From positions 1,447,145-1,511,144 of the forward strand of contig BDGG01000002.1 of assembly GCA_001949185.1 (NCBI GenBank): a stretch of DNA of 64,000 bases. The letters run 5' to 3'. Shown here piece by piece: positions 1 to 9,839 of the stretch. The number at the start of each line of letters is the position of its first letter. The stretch's first letter is position 1. The notes below the pieces were generated by a model. That model had not been told where the DNA came from, made no database searches, and saw only the letters and a program-made list of their open reading frames with translations. The position numbers were made by a program, and so were the translations under genes. Source of the stretch: Ramazzottius varieornatus. Taxonomy: Eukaryota > Tardigrada > Eutardigrada > Parachela > Ramazzottiidae.

Positions 1-91
1 CCAGCAGGGTATAGCATCATTAAAGTGCGTTTAGAGTTTCAGGCAGCCTTGACACCAGTTCGACTTACTTAACTGTCACTGGGAAAACCGG

Positions 92-1698
92 TCAGCCTCT
101 GCCGACTTTACCAAAGGCCACAGTGTGGTGTTCGGTGATGGTCCGACGACGACCGCGGAAGCAGCACCAACCCAGGCACCAGCAGCAGCAACACATCAGC
201 AACACCAGCAGGACCTGTGACATGAGCGATAATTAGATCGATGCTTCGATCGATCAGTTTTAAGGGTACTGATTCTGAACATGATAATATCATCGACAGA
301 GTTGCGATCATTGCGAGATCATAGTTGAGGAAAAAAAAGCGTACCACTCCGCCGATAATCTGTGGAAAAAAACACAGAGAAACATTGTTAATCCACATCT
401 AATCGCTCGTCGCACCTCCGCTCGCAACGTTATTTTGGGAGCTCGGCTGGCAAACTCGCCAAGATCGTTCTTCCAAGTGGCGCACAATCTCAGCCAGTTA
501 AACAGAAAAGTGCGCCACTTAACTCAGACAAACGATCTTGTCCAGTTTGCCTGCCAAGTTCCCATTTGTGTAACGAGGTAGTTCCTTGACTACGTAAAGG
601 AACTCTTACCAGGCCCAAGATCGCGGCGAAAGGAATTTGCAGTCTGCAAGCAAGAAAAAGCATAGTTTATCAGTACACGCACTACGAGATATTACGGGCC
701 AGAAAAATTACGGACCAGGCCTATTCGCTACGGCGGCACGGGCAGGTGATTCTTGCTTCAAGTAAAAACCACATCGAAGGCTGCACTGCTGTATGTGCGT
801 GCTGGATATTGGGGAGCTAAAGCTTGTCATATTAATTTACAGCAGTCAGATCTTCATTATACCTTCAACAGTTCAAACTATTCCAAGGCATCTCCGGCCT
901 CCGCGAGAAATATCTCGTCGTGCGTGTACGTCGTGCGATAGCGAGAAGGCTCGAAAAACGAAATACGCTAATACTGATCGCAAAATCAAATAATCAACCG
1001 CATAGTTTATGTGCTGAATGCTGATCGAAGATGTCACAGAGCACAGAGCAACCAACATGACCACATCATCCCAACCAACATGATCGAACGATACTTTCCC
1101 TGTATTGTCCACTAAGATTCTCAGGAACATTCCGGATGTCTGTCACTTACTTTTCGGGGTCTAGTCCAAAGATGTAAGCCCCGTAATCCTTCCAGTCGCA
1201 ACAGTAAGGCAAGCCACTGACCAAGCCCTTGCAGCAGAAGCTTCTAGAGTCAGAATCGGTGATGCTGTCGAAAGCTTTCGTTACCAAGTTGGGGCAAGAA
1301 AAGACACCACACTCCATCGCTCCATCCGATCCTGCAAATATGTATAGTTTTGCTCATGTTCTCTCTCTTCTCTGACACATATTCAGCGGCACTCGATCAC
1401 TTGGAGTTTAAATTCTGTAAAGTGGTGTATGAAAGATCGACGATCCATTTACAATAAAAACGTGCACGCACTGTTGAAATTGTTTTGCCATTTTTCTACA
1501 GGTGTTGTTGAGTCGACAGAAAATTCGCGGTCTCTATTGTATAGTACGCTTTTCAACCCTAAAATTGCACGATTAACGCATAATGTGACTCAGAAGAAAA
1601 TTACTTGAGTTTCCGAATGGCTTACCAGTGATGGATATGAGCATTAGGATGGTGCAGACTGCTGCAACTACCGAGAATGATCCGCTTCTTAGGTACAT
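92..1698 (-). CDS. Small cysteine-rich single-pass membrane protein (Shisa/VOPP1-like layout), partial exon model
   Basis: Exon 1 (1698-1626) encodes a clean signal peptide, MYLRSGSFSVVAAVCTIL followed by MLISIT, and ends in phase 1 at GTAAGC. Exon 2 (1331-1151) starts after TTTGCAG in the matching phase and is cysteine-rich: ECGVFSC, then SFCCKG and PYCCDWKDY with paired cysteines, ending at GTAAGT in phase 2. A later exon (214-92, after TCACAG) encodes a hydrophobic cysteine-rich helix (VLLVLLMCCCCW) followed by FRGRRR and a short tail ending in TGA. The last exon starts in phase 0, so at least one exon of length 3n+1 between 1150 and 215 is missing from this model. Signal peptide, CC-pair ectodomain, Cys-rich TM and basic stop-transfer recall the Shisa/VOPP1/WBP1 membrane-adaptor superfamily, but I could not match a specific member. 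Exons 1-2 are well supported by phase; the TM exon is less certain. Confidence 0.5.
440..570. repeat. Foldback MITE, family A (GTGGCGCAC core)
   Basis: Inverted arms: CCAAGATCGTTCTTCCAAGT plus GGCGCAC on the left, GTGCGCCACTTAAC ... AAACGATCTTGT on the right, flanked by GGCAAACT and AGTTTGCC. It lies in an intron of the minus-strand gene at 92-1698. The same core recurs at many other sites in the window. Confidence 0.7.
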
Positions 1699-1984
1699 GA
1701 TGGCTGTGGGGACGCTGCAGAATCTGCGGAAGAGGAATGCAAATTGCAAAATTACGGAAATGAAAATTTCGCAACTTGCATGTGCGGAATGAACTCGAGC
1801 TCGAAAATTGAAAATGAGTGCTGACGATGAGGAGTGTGAGCTTTGCAACATCAGAATCAACAGATCGATATATTCGTATGAACATACTTAAACTACCGAA
1901 TACCGATCCAGTGAGACAGGACTGGGTCCAGGTGCGTGGAAAGAGACTCCCCGGATCGTGGGTCAAATATTTGGTAAACGTGTG

Positions 1985-3035
1985 TACCGATCAGCTGATC
2001 GATACTGTATTCTCTCCGGAAATGGATGTACGTCACTGATATCTGGTTCACTAGAGTGTTAGCGTAGCTGTTACACAAAGCCAGCATGGCGTCAGATCTT
2101 GACGTATTTACGGACAGCTTTAGTAGCCGTAAGAGACAGCTCGCAGAGAAAACTGACATCACACGACAGCTGATGTCGTTCTTTGTATATTCTCCGGTTA
2201 CTGGATTCGCTCAAGTCGTACATGTCGGCCAAATCTCCGGCTTTAAACTACACAACAAAAAAGGGAACGATACAGATAACCAGCTACATTATTGAGGAAT
2301 AAACGTAATACACTGCAGAACAAAATTACCCCATGATCCATCTTGTAAATTATCTCTGCACGACGCTGAAAAATAGTCTGGGGAACAGCAGGTGCTATCG
2401 GCCGACGATCCTGGTTAGGTGGCCGATTCTTCAGTTTGCCCATAGTACAGTCTCGGAGTACAGCAAATGAGGTTCAGTAGGAGAAGAATGTTCGACGAGA
2501 AGTGACAGAAAATACAAAGCAATCAGCGCAGTCGGACAAAATACTATTAGTCTGCGAGTCATTCACTGAACAACTGATTTCATAACTGAACCAAGCAAAA
2601 TGTGAACTCTCCGGATTGATTGGATTGATTGAATCCTGTGGCGTCACAGCTGTTTCAATCGTATGAGCTACCGCCTACCGACCATATCTGCAGTTTCACA
2701 GTTTGAATTGAGTGACGTACATCCATTTTCGGAGAGAGTACAGTATGACATCTCACATAACAGCAGATTCCGCAAGTTCTGGCCAGTGTTTGTACCCGGA
2801 GCCGGACCAATCTTGTTCTACTCGATCGGACTGGACGGTGCTGATCAGCTGGGACACTTTACGGACCCGGTCCGTATACAACGACCGGCCGAATAGTGGG
2901 TGAAATGTTTAATTCGATATGTGTACTCGTACCGATCAGTTGACATGACTGACATCACACATGAAGCCCAGAACTGTCCACCCCGGCGAATCTAACGCAC
3001 GGAGCGGGTCCGTAAGGTGTCCCAGCACTTCAGCA
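1985..3035. repeat. Cluster of inverted repeats (possible decayed foldback element)
   Basis: Two inverted pairs are visible. The segment 1993-2037 (GATACTGTATTCTCTCCGG ... GATGTACGTCACT) is matched in reverse complement by 2709-2753 (GAGTGACGTACATCC ... GAGAGAGTACAGTATG). The segment about 2840-2876 (GATCAGCTGGGACACTTTAC) is matched in reverse complement at about 2997-3031 (GGTCCGTAAGGTGTCCCAGC). No coding potential explains them. The simplest reading is a decayed or nested non-autonomous transposon; boundaries and target duplication are not clear. Confidence 0.45.
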
Positions 3036-3416
3036 CTTTACAGTAGTCAAACCGAGTGAAGGGAGGCGTCCTCAAGGGAAAGCTGGGCGATGTTAAGTTT
3101 GACCACCCACGTGATGACGGTTTTCTGGATGGAGTTGTCGCCAAACGTGTTGCCATTTCATGCACCCCCATACAGATGTACTGTATGAAGGCTGGAAGCA
3201 GACGTCCATTTGGACATACACCTCCAAGACTATGCTATGGACGTCCATTTTGGACGTTTACCTGAGCCTGAAAAAGCCCGAGGTCCTTCTAGCTTTCTGC
3301 TGATTTTCCATCTGATTTGGGATTACCTAGGTTCGGCTTTCCAGTGGTGTACCACTTGCCAAGGTAGTTTAAAGTATCAATCTGAAATCTGAATTATGGT
3401 CGTATGGAAGCTTGTA

Positions 3417-3843
3417 CAGTACAGTGCAGGTACACAGTGCAGGAAAGTTTGGCGCAGTGAGTTAGTCGTCTGTAAGTTTGTCGTTTGTTTTCGTGTCCAG
3501 AAATCAGCCGGTGTTCATGCTTCCATTTTGGCTAGCGTTTCGAGTATGTCTCAACAGTTTAAAACCAAGAGGCCTCGACGGTACAGCGAGGAAGACCCGA
3601 AAAGAGCGCTTTCTGCTGTCGAGAATGGAACTGGACATCGTGAAGCTGCTCGTCTCTACAACGAAGCCAGTAAAAGCGTCACGCTTCTAGCTGCTCGTTC
3701 CGAGACCCATCACGTACGTAAGGCAGTAAGGCCAGCTATGCTGTTTTCTACATGCAGCAAAAAGCACCTGTCCGTGCCACCGTAGCGAAACGGCCTGATC
3801 CAAACTTTTTACTGCGCCAAACTTTCCCTTCGCGCGTGTACTG
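3417..3843 (+). mobile_element. Pogo/Tigger-like DNA transposon fragment with psq-type HTH remnant
   Basis: The element begins CAGTACA directly after a TA (3415-3416) and ends TGTACTG directly before a TA (3844-3845), as expected for pogo elements that insert at TA. Subterminal inverted repeats GGAAAGTTTGGCGCAGT (about 3441-3457) and ACTGCGCCAAACTTTCC (about 3811-3827) pair exactly. Inside, from the ATG at 3546, the frame reads MSQQFKTKRPRRYSEEDPKR then ALSAVENGTGHREAARLYN, the pattern of the psq/CENP-B N-terminal HTH of pogo transposases (RxYxEEDLxxAL...REAARxY). The frame then degenerates and no DDE catalytic domain follows, so this is an internally deleted, non-autonomous copy. Confidence 0.6.
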
Positions 3844-3965
3844 TAAGACGGAGCGGAAGGATCGCCCTGCGCAGGGGATTCAAACGGTGCGATCGAGGCG
3901 AATGGGGTACCGACCGCACCTGAAGCAAGACACGCGCGTTTCTTTTGTGATCCCAATAACCAATT

Positions 3966-4018
3966 CTACAGTAGAGTGCAGTAGAGTGCGGTACAGTGCA
4001 GTGCAGTAGAGTAGAGTA
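3966..4018. repeat. Degenerate CAGTAGAGTG-type simple repeat
   Basis: Tandem degenerate 5- and 10-mers (CAGTAGAGTG, CGGTACAGTG, CAGTGCAGTAGAG). Directly downstream of the pogo-like element; probably simple-sequence expansion. Confidence 0.5.
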
Positions 4019-5640
4019 GTTGTCTCTCACCTTTGTGTTTTCGGCAACAAACACTCGTTTTTGTTTCTTCACGAACCCTTTAAATATGTGGTCAAACGGT
4101 ATTCTGAGTAGGTACTTTGCTGGTGCATCCGGCGTCAATTTCTACAATTTCTGCGTGCCGAAATTCGGCAGTAGCCAGATTCTTTCATGGCTCACATTTT
4201 TTAAGGTTCACAAGGGCCGTCAGCACAGGTGTAACCATCACTGGCGCTGGAGAGAAGCCCACGAAGATCAGGTTGGACTGAATTATCCATAACGTTTTGT
4301 GTCAAAAGTCGCAAGACATAGTTGTGCTTAACACTCTGCGTACGACCATCCTCTTTGTGTATACAAGGCCAATTTTCTTCTTCTCCAAGTCTTCCCGTTT
4401 GGCCTTTTGGACTGGGATTTTTTTATTTGCCTGGCCCGCGATGTAGTCACCAAAAGGGCGTCGGTGACCGTCGGTCAACCGATCTACAGAAAAATAGAAC
4501 GGATTTGTTCTCGCCTCGCCGTTTTCGGTGGTAGTTATGTGTACGTTGATTTGCACGAACCACGCTGAACATACCTTCTCGAAAAAAACCCAAAAGATGG
4601 ACAATGTCCCACTACATCATAAAATAATACCAGGCAAATATGGAAGTCGACTGTGCGGTCAGGAGAAAAATGGAAGTCCGAAAAATCAGCAAACGTTACT
4701 GACGCCGCGTGACCGCAGACACGAGCGGCACCAGCACCGGTGGTACATCCCTGGTTACGTTTGCCAAATTTCAATTTTCCTTTTGCTCGAGATTTTCTGT
4801 CCTTCCGCACTCCTCGGTTCTCGATTCATATCAAGCGGAATCGGAATCTGTATTTCGAAGGAACTACCGCTTTTGTTGTGTCGTACGAGATGGACGCTAC
4901 AAGAGAACTGGAGGCTGCTTTTCAGAAGGAAGGGTAAGCGAATGCGCAGATAGACCGGAGGCCATACTTAGCTGAATACATTTATCGTTCTGGGTCTTGT
5001 TGTGGTTGTGTTCTTTCCCGATTGAACCTGCCGCCCTTACTCGTTTCCATCATTGACGAAGCAGCTCATGGGATGACAGAAGGGAAAGCTCGATTTGCCG
5101 TTTACCAGGCGTTGGTCAAGCAGATTCTCGTAGGTCTCCATCTGTTTCGTTTGCCCCATCATGAACGACTACAACCTAGTTGTAATGCTTGTGTATTTAT
5201 AGCACGTCGACCAAGCTATCCCGTTCCGTCAAAATTTGGTTTTAGTTTATCCCAGCGCCCTGCTGGATCATATAAGGCGGAAGTTCGGTGGACAGAGCAG
5301 TGCTGGATCTGGGAAAGGGAAGCATCCTGTCTCGTTAGGCATTATTGCTTCGATGGAGTGGCGCACTTCCGGTCGATCTAAGTATACTGTCTTACTTGAT
5401 TGTTGATTCGTCCATACATGGCCGCTGCGCCGTACAGATCCTTAGTCTGTTTTGATGTTGACACACTTGTGACCACGTTGCTGGTCTTAGACGCGTATCA
5501 CTGAGATCCAATAAACAACGAAACGAGAAAACGAATTCGAATGTCCCACACGTCGCTGCGAGTAAACTGCGCCACAGGCACCCATTCGTTTCATTGTTAT
5601 TTCTCGTATGAATTACTTGTGCTCTGGTTTCGTACGAAAT
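4019..5640. other. No supported gene
   Basis: Only short uncoupled open frames occur. A single AGTGGCGCACTTCCGG half-site of repeat family A lies near 5358. The stretch may include the 5' flank of the piggyBac copy, but I could not find its left terminal repeat. Confidence 0.4.
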
Positions 5641-5651
5641 CGTTCATAGGT

Positions 5652-7328
5652 TATGGACCAGGATGATGCGACGAGTAGCAGCGAATGCGACGAACCGGAA
5701 GACAGCGCGGAAGCCTTGGCAGAATCTGATGCGGTGGAAGTGGAAACTGAGCATCAGACACTAAGAGCGACGATGACGATGACGATGACATCCTGTATCA
5801 GCGGAATAAAGTAAGCCCATTCCTTGCCCGAAACCCCGACATAAAGTGGGAGCGTTTTCCTCTGGACAGCGGAAAGACCCAAACGGTCAACAGGATGACG
5901 GGTCAGCCTGGTGTTACTGCTAGTGACAGATCGCGAGTTACCACATTGAGGGATACGTTCAACCTGTTCTTCACGCCACAAGTGAAAGAGCTGATCATCC
6001 GCTTCACGAACGATGAGGGAAAAACCCAGTACGGCGAAGTACTGTGGAACTTGATGCTTACCTGGGAATCTTACTTCTCCAAGGAATTATGAACGATGGT
6101 ACTATCCCGGTGTCTGAATTGTGGAGTGAGAGCGAAGGGAAAGGAGTTATTGTGCCTATATGTCTCGTGACCGCTTCACTCAGATAACCTGTAGCCTACG
6201 GTTCGATGACAAACCTTCTCGGGAAGCTAGGGTGGCGACGAACAAGATGGCACATGTCCAAGAGCTGTTTGATTTATGGAGCCAAGCGCTGCGTGACAAC
6301 TATCTTCCCTACGAGTTCCTGTGTGTCGATGAACAGCTTTTCCCCTTCACAGAACGATGTGACTTCAAACAGTACATTCCCACGAAACCCAGAAGCAAGT
6401 GCGGCCTGAAACTCCTCCTTCTTCGCTGTTGTAGACCCTCCTATTGCTGTAATATCCAGCTTTACACGGGAAAGGCGCCGGGCGGTGTAGCTGAGAAGAA
6501 CCAAGGCCAGCGAGTGGTCCTTGATTTGGTGGAATATCTTGGGAACAAGTCTGGAAGAAATCTGACTACTGACAATTTCTTCACTTCCATGGCATTGGGA
6601 GAGGCTCTTCTCAAGAAGAATATCTCGCTCGTCGGAACAATGCGCAAGAACCGTGAAGAGATTCCTTCCGCTTTCCTTCCGAGCAAAAGCCGCGCTGCGT
6701 TCTCTTCGTACTTTGGCCACACTCCGGATTTCACTTTGGTATCGTTTGTCCCAAAGAAAGTAAAAGCTGCGGTACTGCTAAGCTCCATGCATCTTTCCCA
6801 GCAAGTTGCGAATGAGGTATAGAAAGAACTGCACAGTCTAACTTACCCTGCTGAAGCTGCGACGTCGTGCGCCGCAGTAGCCAGAACATGCTTTAAGTTT
6901 GTTGCTCATGATGTCACGGGAGTCAATTGATTGATCAATCTGAATACACCGTTATCGTGCTTCAGTACTCACGTCACGGATTACTTCACAGGGATGTCGA
7001 TGAAGAAACCGAGGAAGAGAAGCCTGAAATTTTCGCCCATTACAACCGTAAGAAAGCTGGCGTTGACACTCTAGATTACCTCACAGGAAACTACAGCGTA
7101 CGTCGAAAGACACCCAGATGGCCCATGGCGCTGTTCTACGATATTGTCGACATTTCCGCTTTGAACTCGTATGTTGTGTGGACCGAGCTGAACCCTGACT
7201 GGCACGCTACGTCTCATGTCCGTCGCCGAAGATTCCTACATGAGTTGAGCGGGAAACTGATGGAGAGTCTTCTGCGTCGTCGATCCGGACAAATGGCACC
7301 TTCGGCTCCTGCCATAACACGAAGATAA
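5652..7328 (+). pseudogene. piggyBac-family transposase, frameshifted relic
   Basis: The pieces read in order as a piggyBac transposase: an acidic N-terminus with a run of Asp (about 5763-5790), a stretch with KWERFPL then FNLFFTPQVKELIIRFTN (5815-6030), MSRDRFTQITCSLRFDD (from 6160), the first catalytic Asp in FLCVDEQLFPF, the second in LTTDNFFTS, and the third in KKAGVDTLD followed by VRRKTPRWPMALFYDIVD and SALNSYVVW (to about 7190). All three DDD positions remain. The reading frame changes near 5760, again between about 6045 and 6160, and a stop follows VANEV at 6820, after which the frame resumes near 6990. At least three disruptions mean no full-length protein can be made unless some are introns; none has convincing splice sites. 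Confidence 0.85.
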
Positions 7329-7595
7329 GACCGACGAAAAGACAGAGGATGACTGTGCTTCGTCTTAATCGCTGCGAGAGTGGCTGTGGTTTAGCTATTC
7401 ACTAAACGGCTCGTGTCAATTCGAAGCCCGTTTAATTTGCCTACAGACATTATCATTGCAACGGTCTGTCGTCTCCCGAATTAAAGCTGGAAAATATTTA
7501 TTGAAGTTACAGGCAGAATTTCGAAAAGTGTTTTCGCGCCAAATTTCAATACGAGATTTCTAAACATGTTCTCCCTCGAACCTCCCGTATTACGT

Positions 7596-7622
7596 TCCGT
7601 AGACCCGCCATAAGTGGTTAAA
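7596..7622. repeat. Possible right terminal repeat and TTAA target of the piggyBac copy
   Basis: Read on the minus strand from the TTAA at 7619-7622 the sequence is TTAACCACTTATGGCGGG followed by TCTACGG. TTAA followed by a CC-starting inverted repeat is the typical piggyBac end. It lies about 290 bp after the transposase stop. The matching left end was not found, so this stays tentative. Confidence 0.35.
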
Positions 7623-7717
7623 CACGATCTTAGCGGAAACGGGCGACAACCAATGTCTCAAGTTTTCTGAAGGGAGATGTTCAGGCGACAGCGACAACTT
7701 TGCTGAGACAGACTGTA

Positions 7718-8600
7718 CACTGAGTCCCATATTTGTCTGTCCACCCCCATCTTCGTTTAAAAACTTCATAACTTATTTCGTACTAATCCGATTCTGATAT
7801 TCTGAACGTCCTTATAGAGATCAGTGTTCGATCTTTACGACCAGGTGACTTCCGTAGGAATCAATCAGCAAATCAACTGGCAGTATTATCCCTACGAACA
7901 CCTAAAACTGCCTTGTTTGCGGCTCCGTGTTGCGGGTGCTAGCCAGCAGATGGCACATCATGCTTGTTACTACTATGTAGCCTCAACATTAAGCTATCAA
8001 GTAAGCCCATGTGAGAAACTTTTGCAGATATGTAGAAAAAGCTGAGTTGTCGTGTCAACCAGGAAGTGTTCTCGGTTATCTTCGGTGGTGCATAATCACG
8101 ACGCGTTGTCTTCGACATCCTTGCTGCCAAGTTACGTTCAAAAGGTGACAACTTTCATGACGATAATCAGACTGTGTAGTTTGAGTCATTCGGTCAGTCG
8201 AAACGGAAGATATCGAAAGGTAACCATGAAGTAGCGCGTTTCATGCGGCAAAAGGTGCATGTAGGTATGTCAACGAAACTTCTTCCGTAAAGTTTCAAAA
8301 ACTTCTTACATGGGCTTACTTGATAGCTTAATGTTGAGGCTACATAGTAGTAACAAGCATGATGTGCCATCTGCTGGCTAGCACCCGCAACACGGAGCCG
8401 CAAACAAGGCAGTTTTAGGTGTTCGTAGGGATGATACTGCCAGTTGATTTGCCGATTGATTCATACGGAAGTCACGTGGTCGTAAAGATCGAACACTGAA
8501 CTCTATAAAAACGTTCAGAATATTAAAATTGGGCTAGTGCGAAATAAGTTATGGATTTTGAACAAAAACGGGGGTGGACAGATAATTATGGGGCTCAGTG
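7718..8600. mobile_element. Long-arm foldback element with TA target duplication
   Basis: Starts CACTGAGTCCC after TA (7716-7717) and ends GGGGCTCAGTG before TA (8601-8602). The two arms, about 7718-8025 and 8295-8600, are imperfect reverse complements of each other over roughly 300 bp; for example the left arm contains CCAGCAGATGGCACATCATG and the right arm its complement CATGATGTGCCATCTGCTGG. The central spacer is about 270 bp with no recognisable protein. TA duplication and terminal CAGTG/CACTG suggest a non-autonomous Tc1/mariner-type relative. The conserved open frame in each arm is the same DNA read twice, so it is not evidence for a gene. Confidence 0.8.
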
Positions 8601-8736
8601 TATATATGTGCATATGTACTGTCATCCATCCTCGCGTATCCCCCAACGTAAGACTGTGCTGCTAGTCCAGTGACGTCGATAAGATAGTAACAAGATGTAC
8701 TGCAGAGAAAGACAACGATCTTCAATAGCCAGGAAC

Positions 8737-9665
8737 CTACTTGTGGAATAAACGCGAAAAAGACTGGATTGATGGACTGATGGAATACTCGCTAGTAGAC
8801 AACAGCTGCAATGCGTCACTGAGCCACGGACGTTTTCAAAGCAGGGGAGAAAAATCGTAGTTTCCAATATACCACAGGACAGACGGGATATGAAACACCA
8901 TAAGAAGGAACCAATCATAACCTTTGTTAATGCGATCATCCTCCGTCCGACAGTGTCGCTTTGAGGTGGCGCCTGAGCATCCCGTAGAGAGCACGATCGT
9001 GCCCGTCGAGCTAGCAACAGGTAAGAGATCAGACCAATACAGACGATCCCGCAAACAGATACAGGGACCGCAGTGACGCACATCACCACGAAGGTTCCAA
9101 AGCTCGACGTCGCAAGCGGGAAGCAAGAGCCAGGTCGACCTTCGACAAAATGGTTACCTACACCGGACGTAATTAATACCACTACAGTAATCCCGAACAG
9201 CCACACCGCAGCGCAGACAGTGCTGCTAATTTTGACAGAAGCGCAATGACTGTAGTGATGCACATAGACAACGGCGATTGTTCTGTTGACAGCCAAGGCG
9301 ACATCCGCCCAGTTGGCAACAGGATAAAACACAAAACTGAAAGCGGTAAAAGGACAGGAGTGTGGAATGCCGTAGTAAATATAAAACGAGAGACCCAGAT
9401 GCCCCAGGCCCATCATTAGGAATGAGACAATGGCAATATTCATGACCAGCATACGGGTGCCTGTTTTCATTGACCGATCTCTGAAGATGGTGACACATAG
9501 GCAAGCATTACCTATAACACCGACTACGGCAAGGCTTAATCGGGTGGCCATTATTCCCGATTTTGAGACCCCCAGTGAACTATGGTCAAATGACACGTTG
9601 TTGATTGAGTAGTTCCAGCTGATCAACTGATGATCAGAGCCATTTCCCGACGGTAAAGAATTCAT
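8737..9665 (-). pseudogene. Rhodopsin-family GPCR, disrupted in TM6-TM7
   Basis: From the ATG at 9665 (MNSLPSGNGSDHQL) the frame encodes an N-glycosylatable N-terminus, TM1 with GNACL, TM2, a Cys (SCPF) at the top of TM3, NRT in place of DRY at the end of TM3 (ALAVNRTIAVVYVHHY), TM4, and TM5 followed by LLLARRARSC. In TM6 the frame breaks: after MIALTKVMIG the expected continuation (LMVFHIPSVLWYIG) is in another frame. That second frame meets an in-frame TGA in the third extracellular loop, then gives a TM7-like end, SISPSIQSFSRLF, a degenerate NPxxYxF, stopping at 8737. No GT-AG intron restores the frame without removing TM6. Closest class by look is the orphan insect Tre1/moody type, but this is only an impression. 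Either a pseudogene or two sequence errors. Confidence 0.6.
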
Positions 9666-9839
9666 TTTGTCCCAGCCAAAGCTCGAACACTTGCAATATG
9701 AGTAGTATCGTAAACCAGCGTACATCGGTTTGCTTCGAAACTGCGCAGTGGTTACTCGAAAGGGGGACAAGATGTTAATCTGAAAGTCAGAACGATGAGA
9801 GTAGGAGCTTTGTATTCTTGCGCATTTTGTGCCTCGCAA

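Noticed and set aside
6274-6720. Minus-strand open frame opposite the piggyBac transposase
   Set aside because: No homology; the plus strand carries the transposase motifs.
8194-8403. Two matching open frames in the arms of the foldback element
   Set aside because: They are the same arm sequence read on opposite strands, not paralogous genes.
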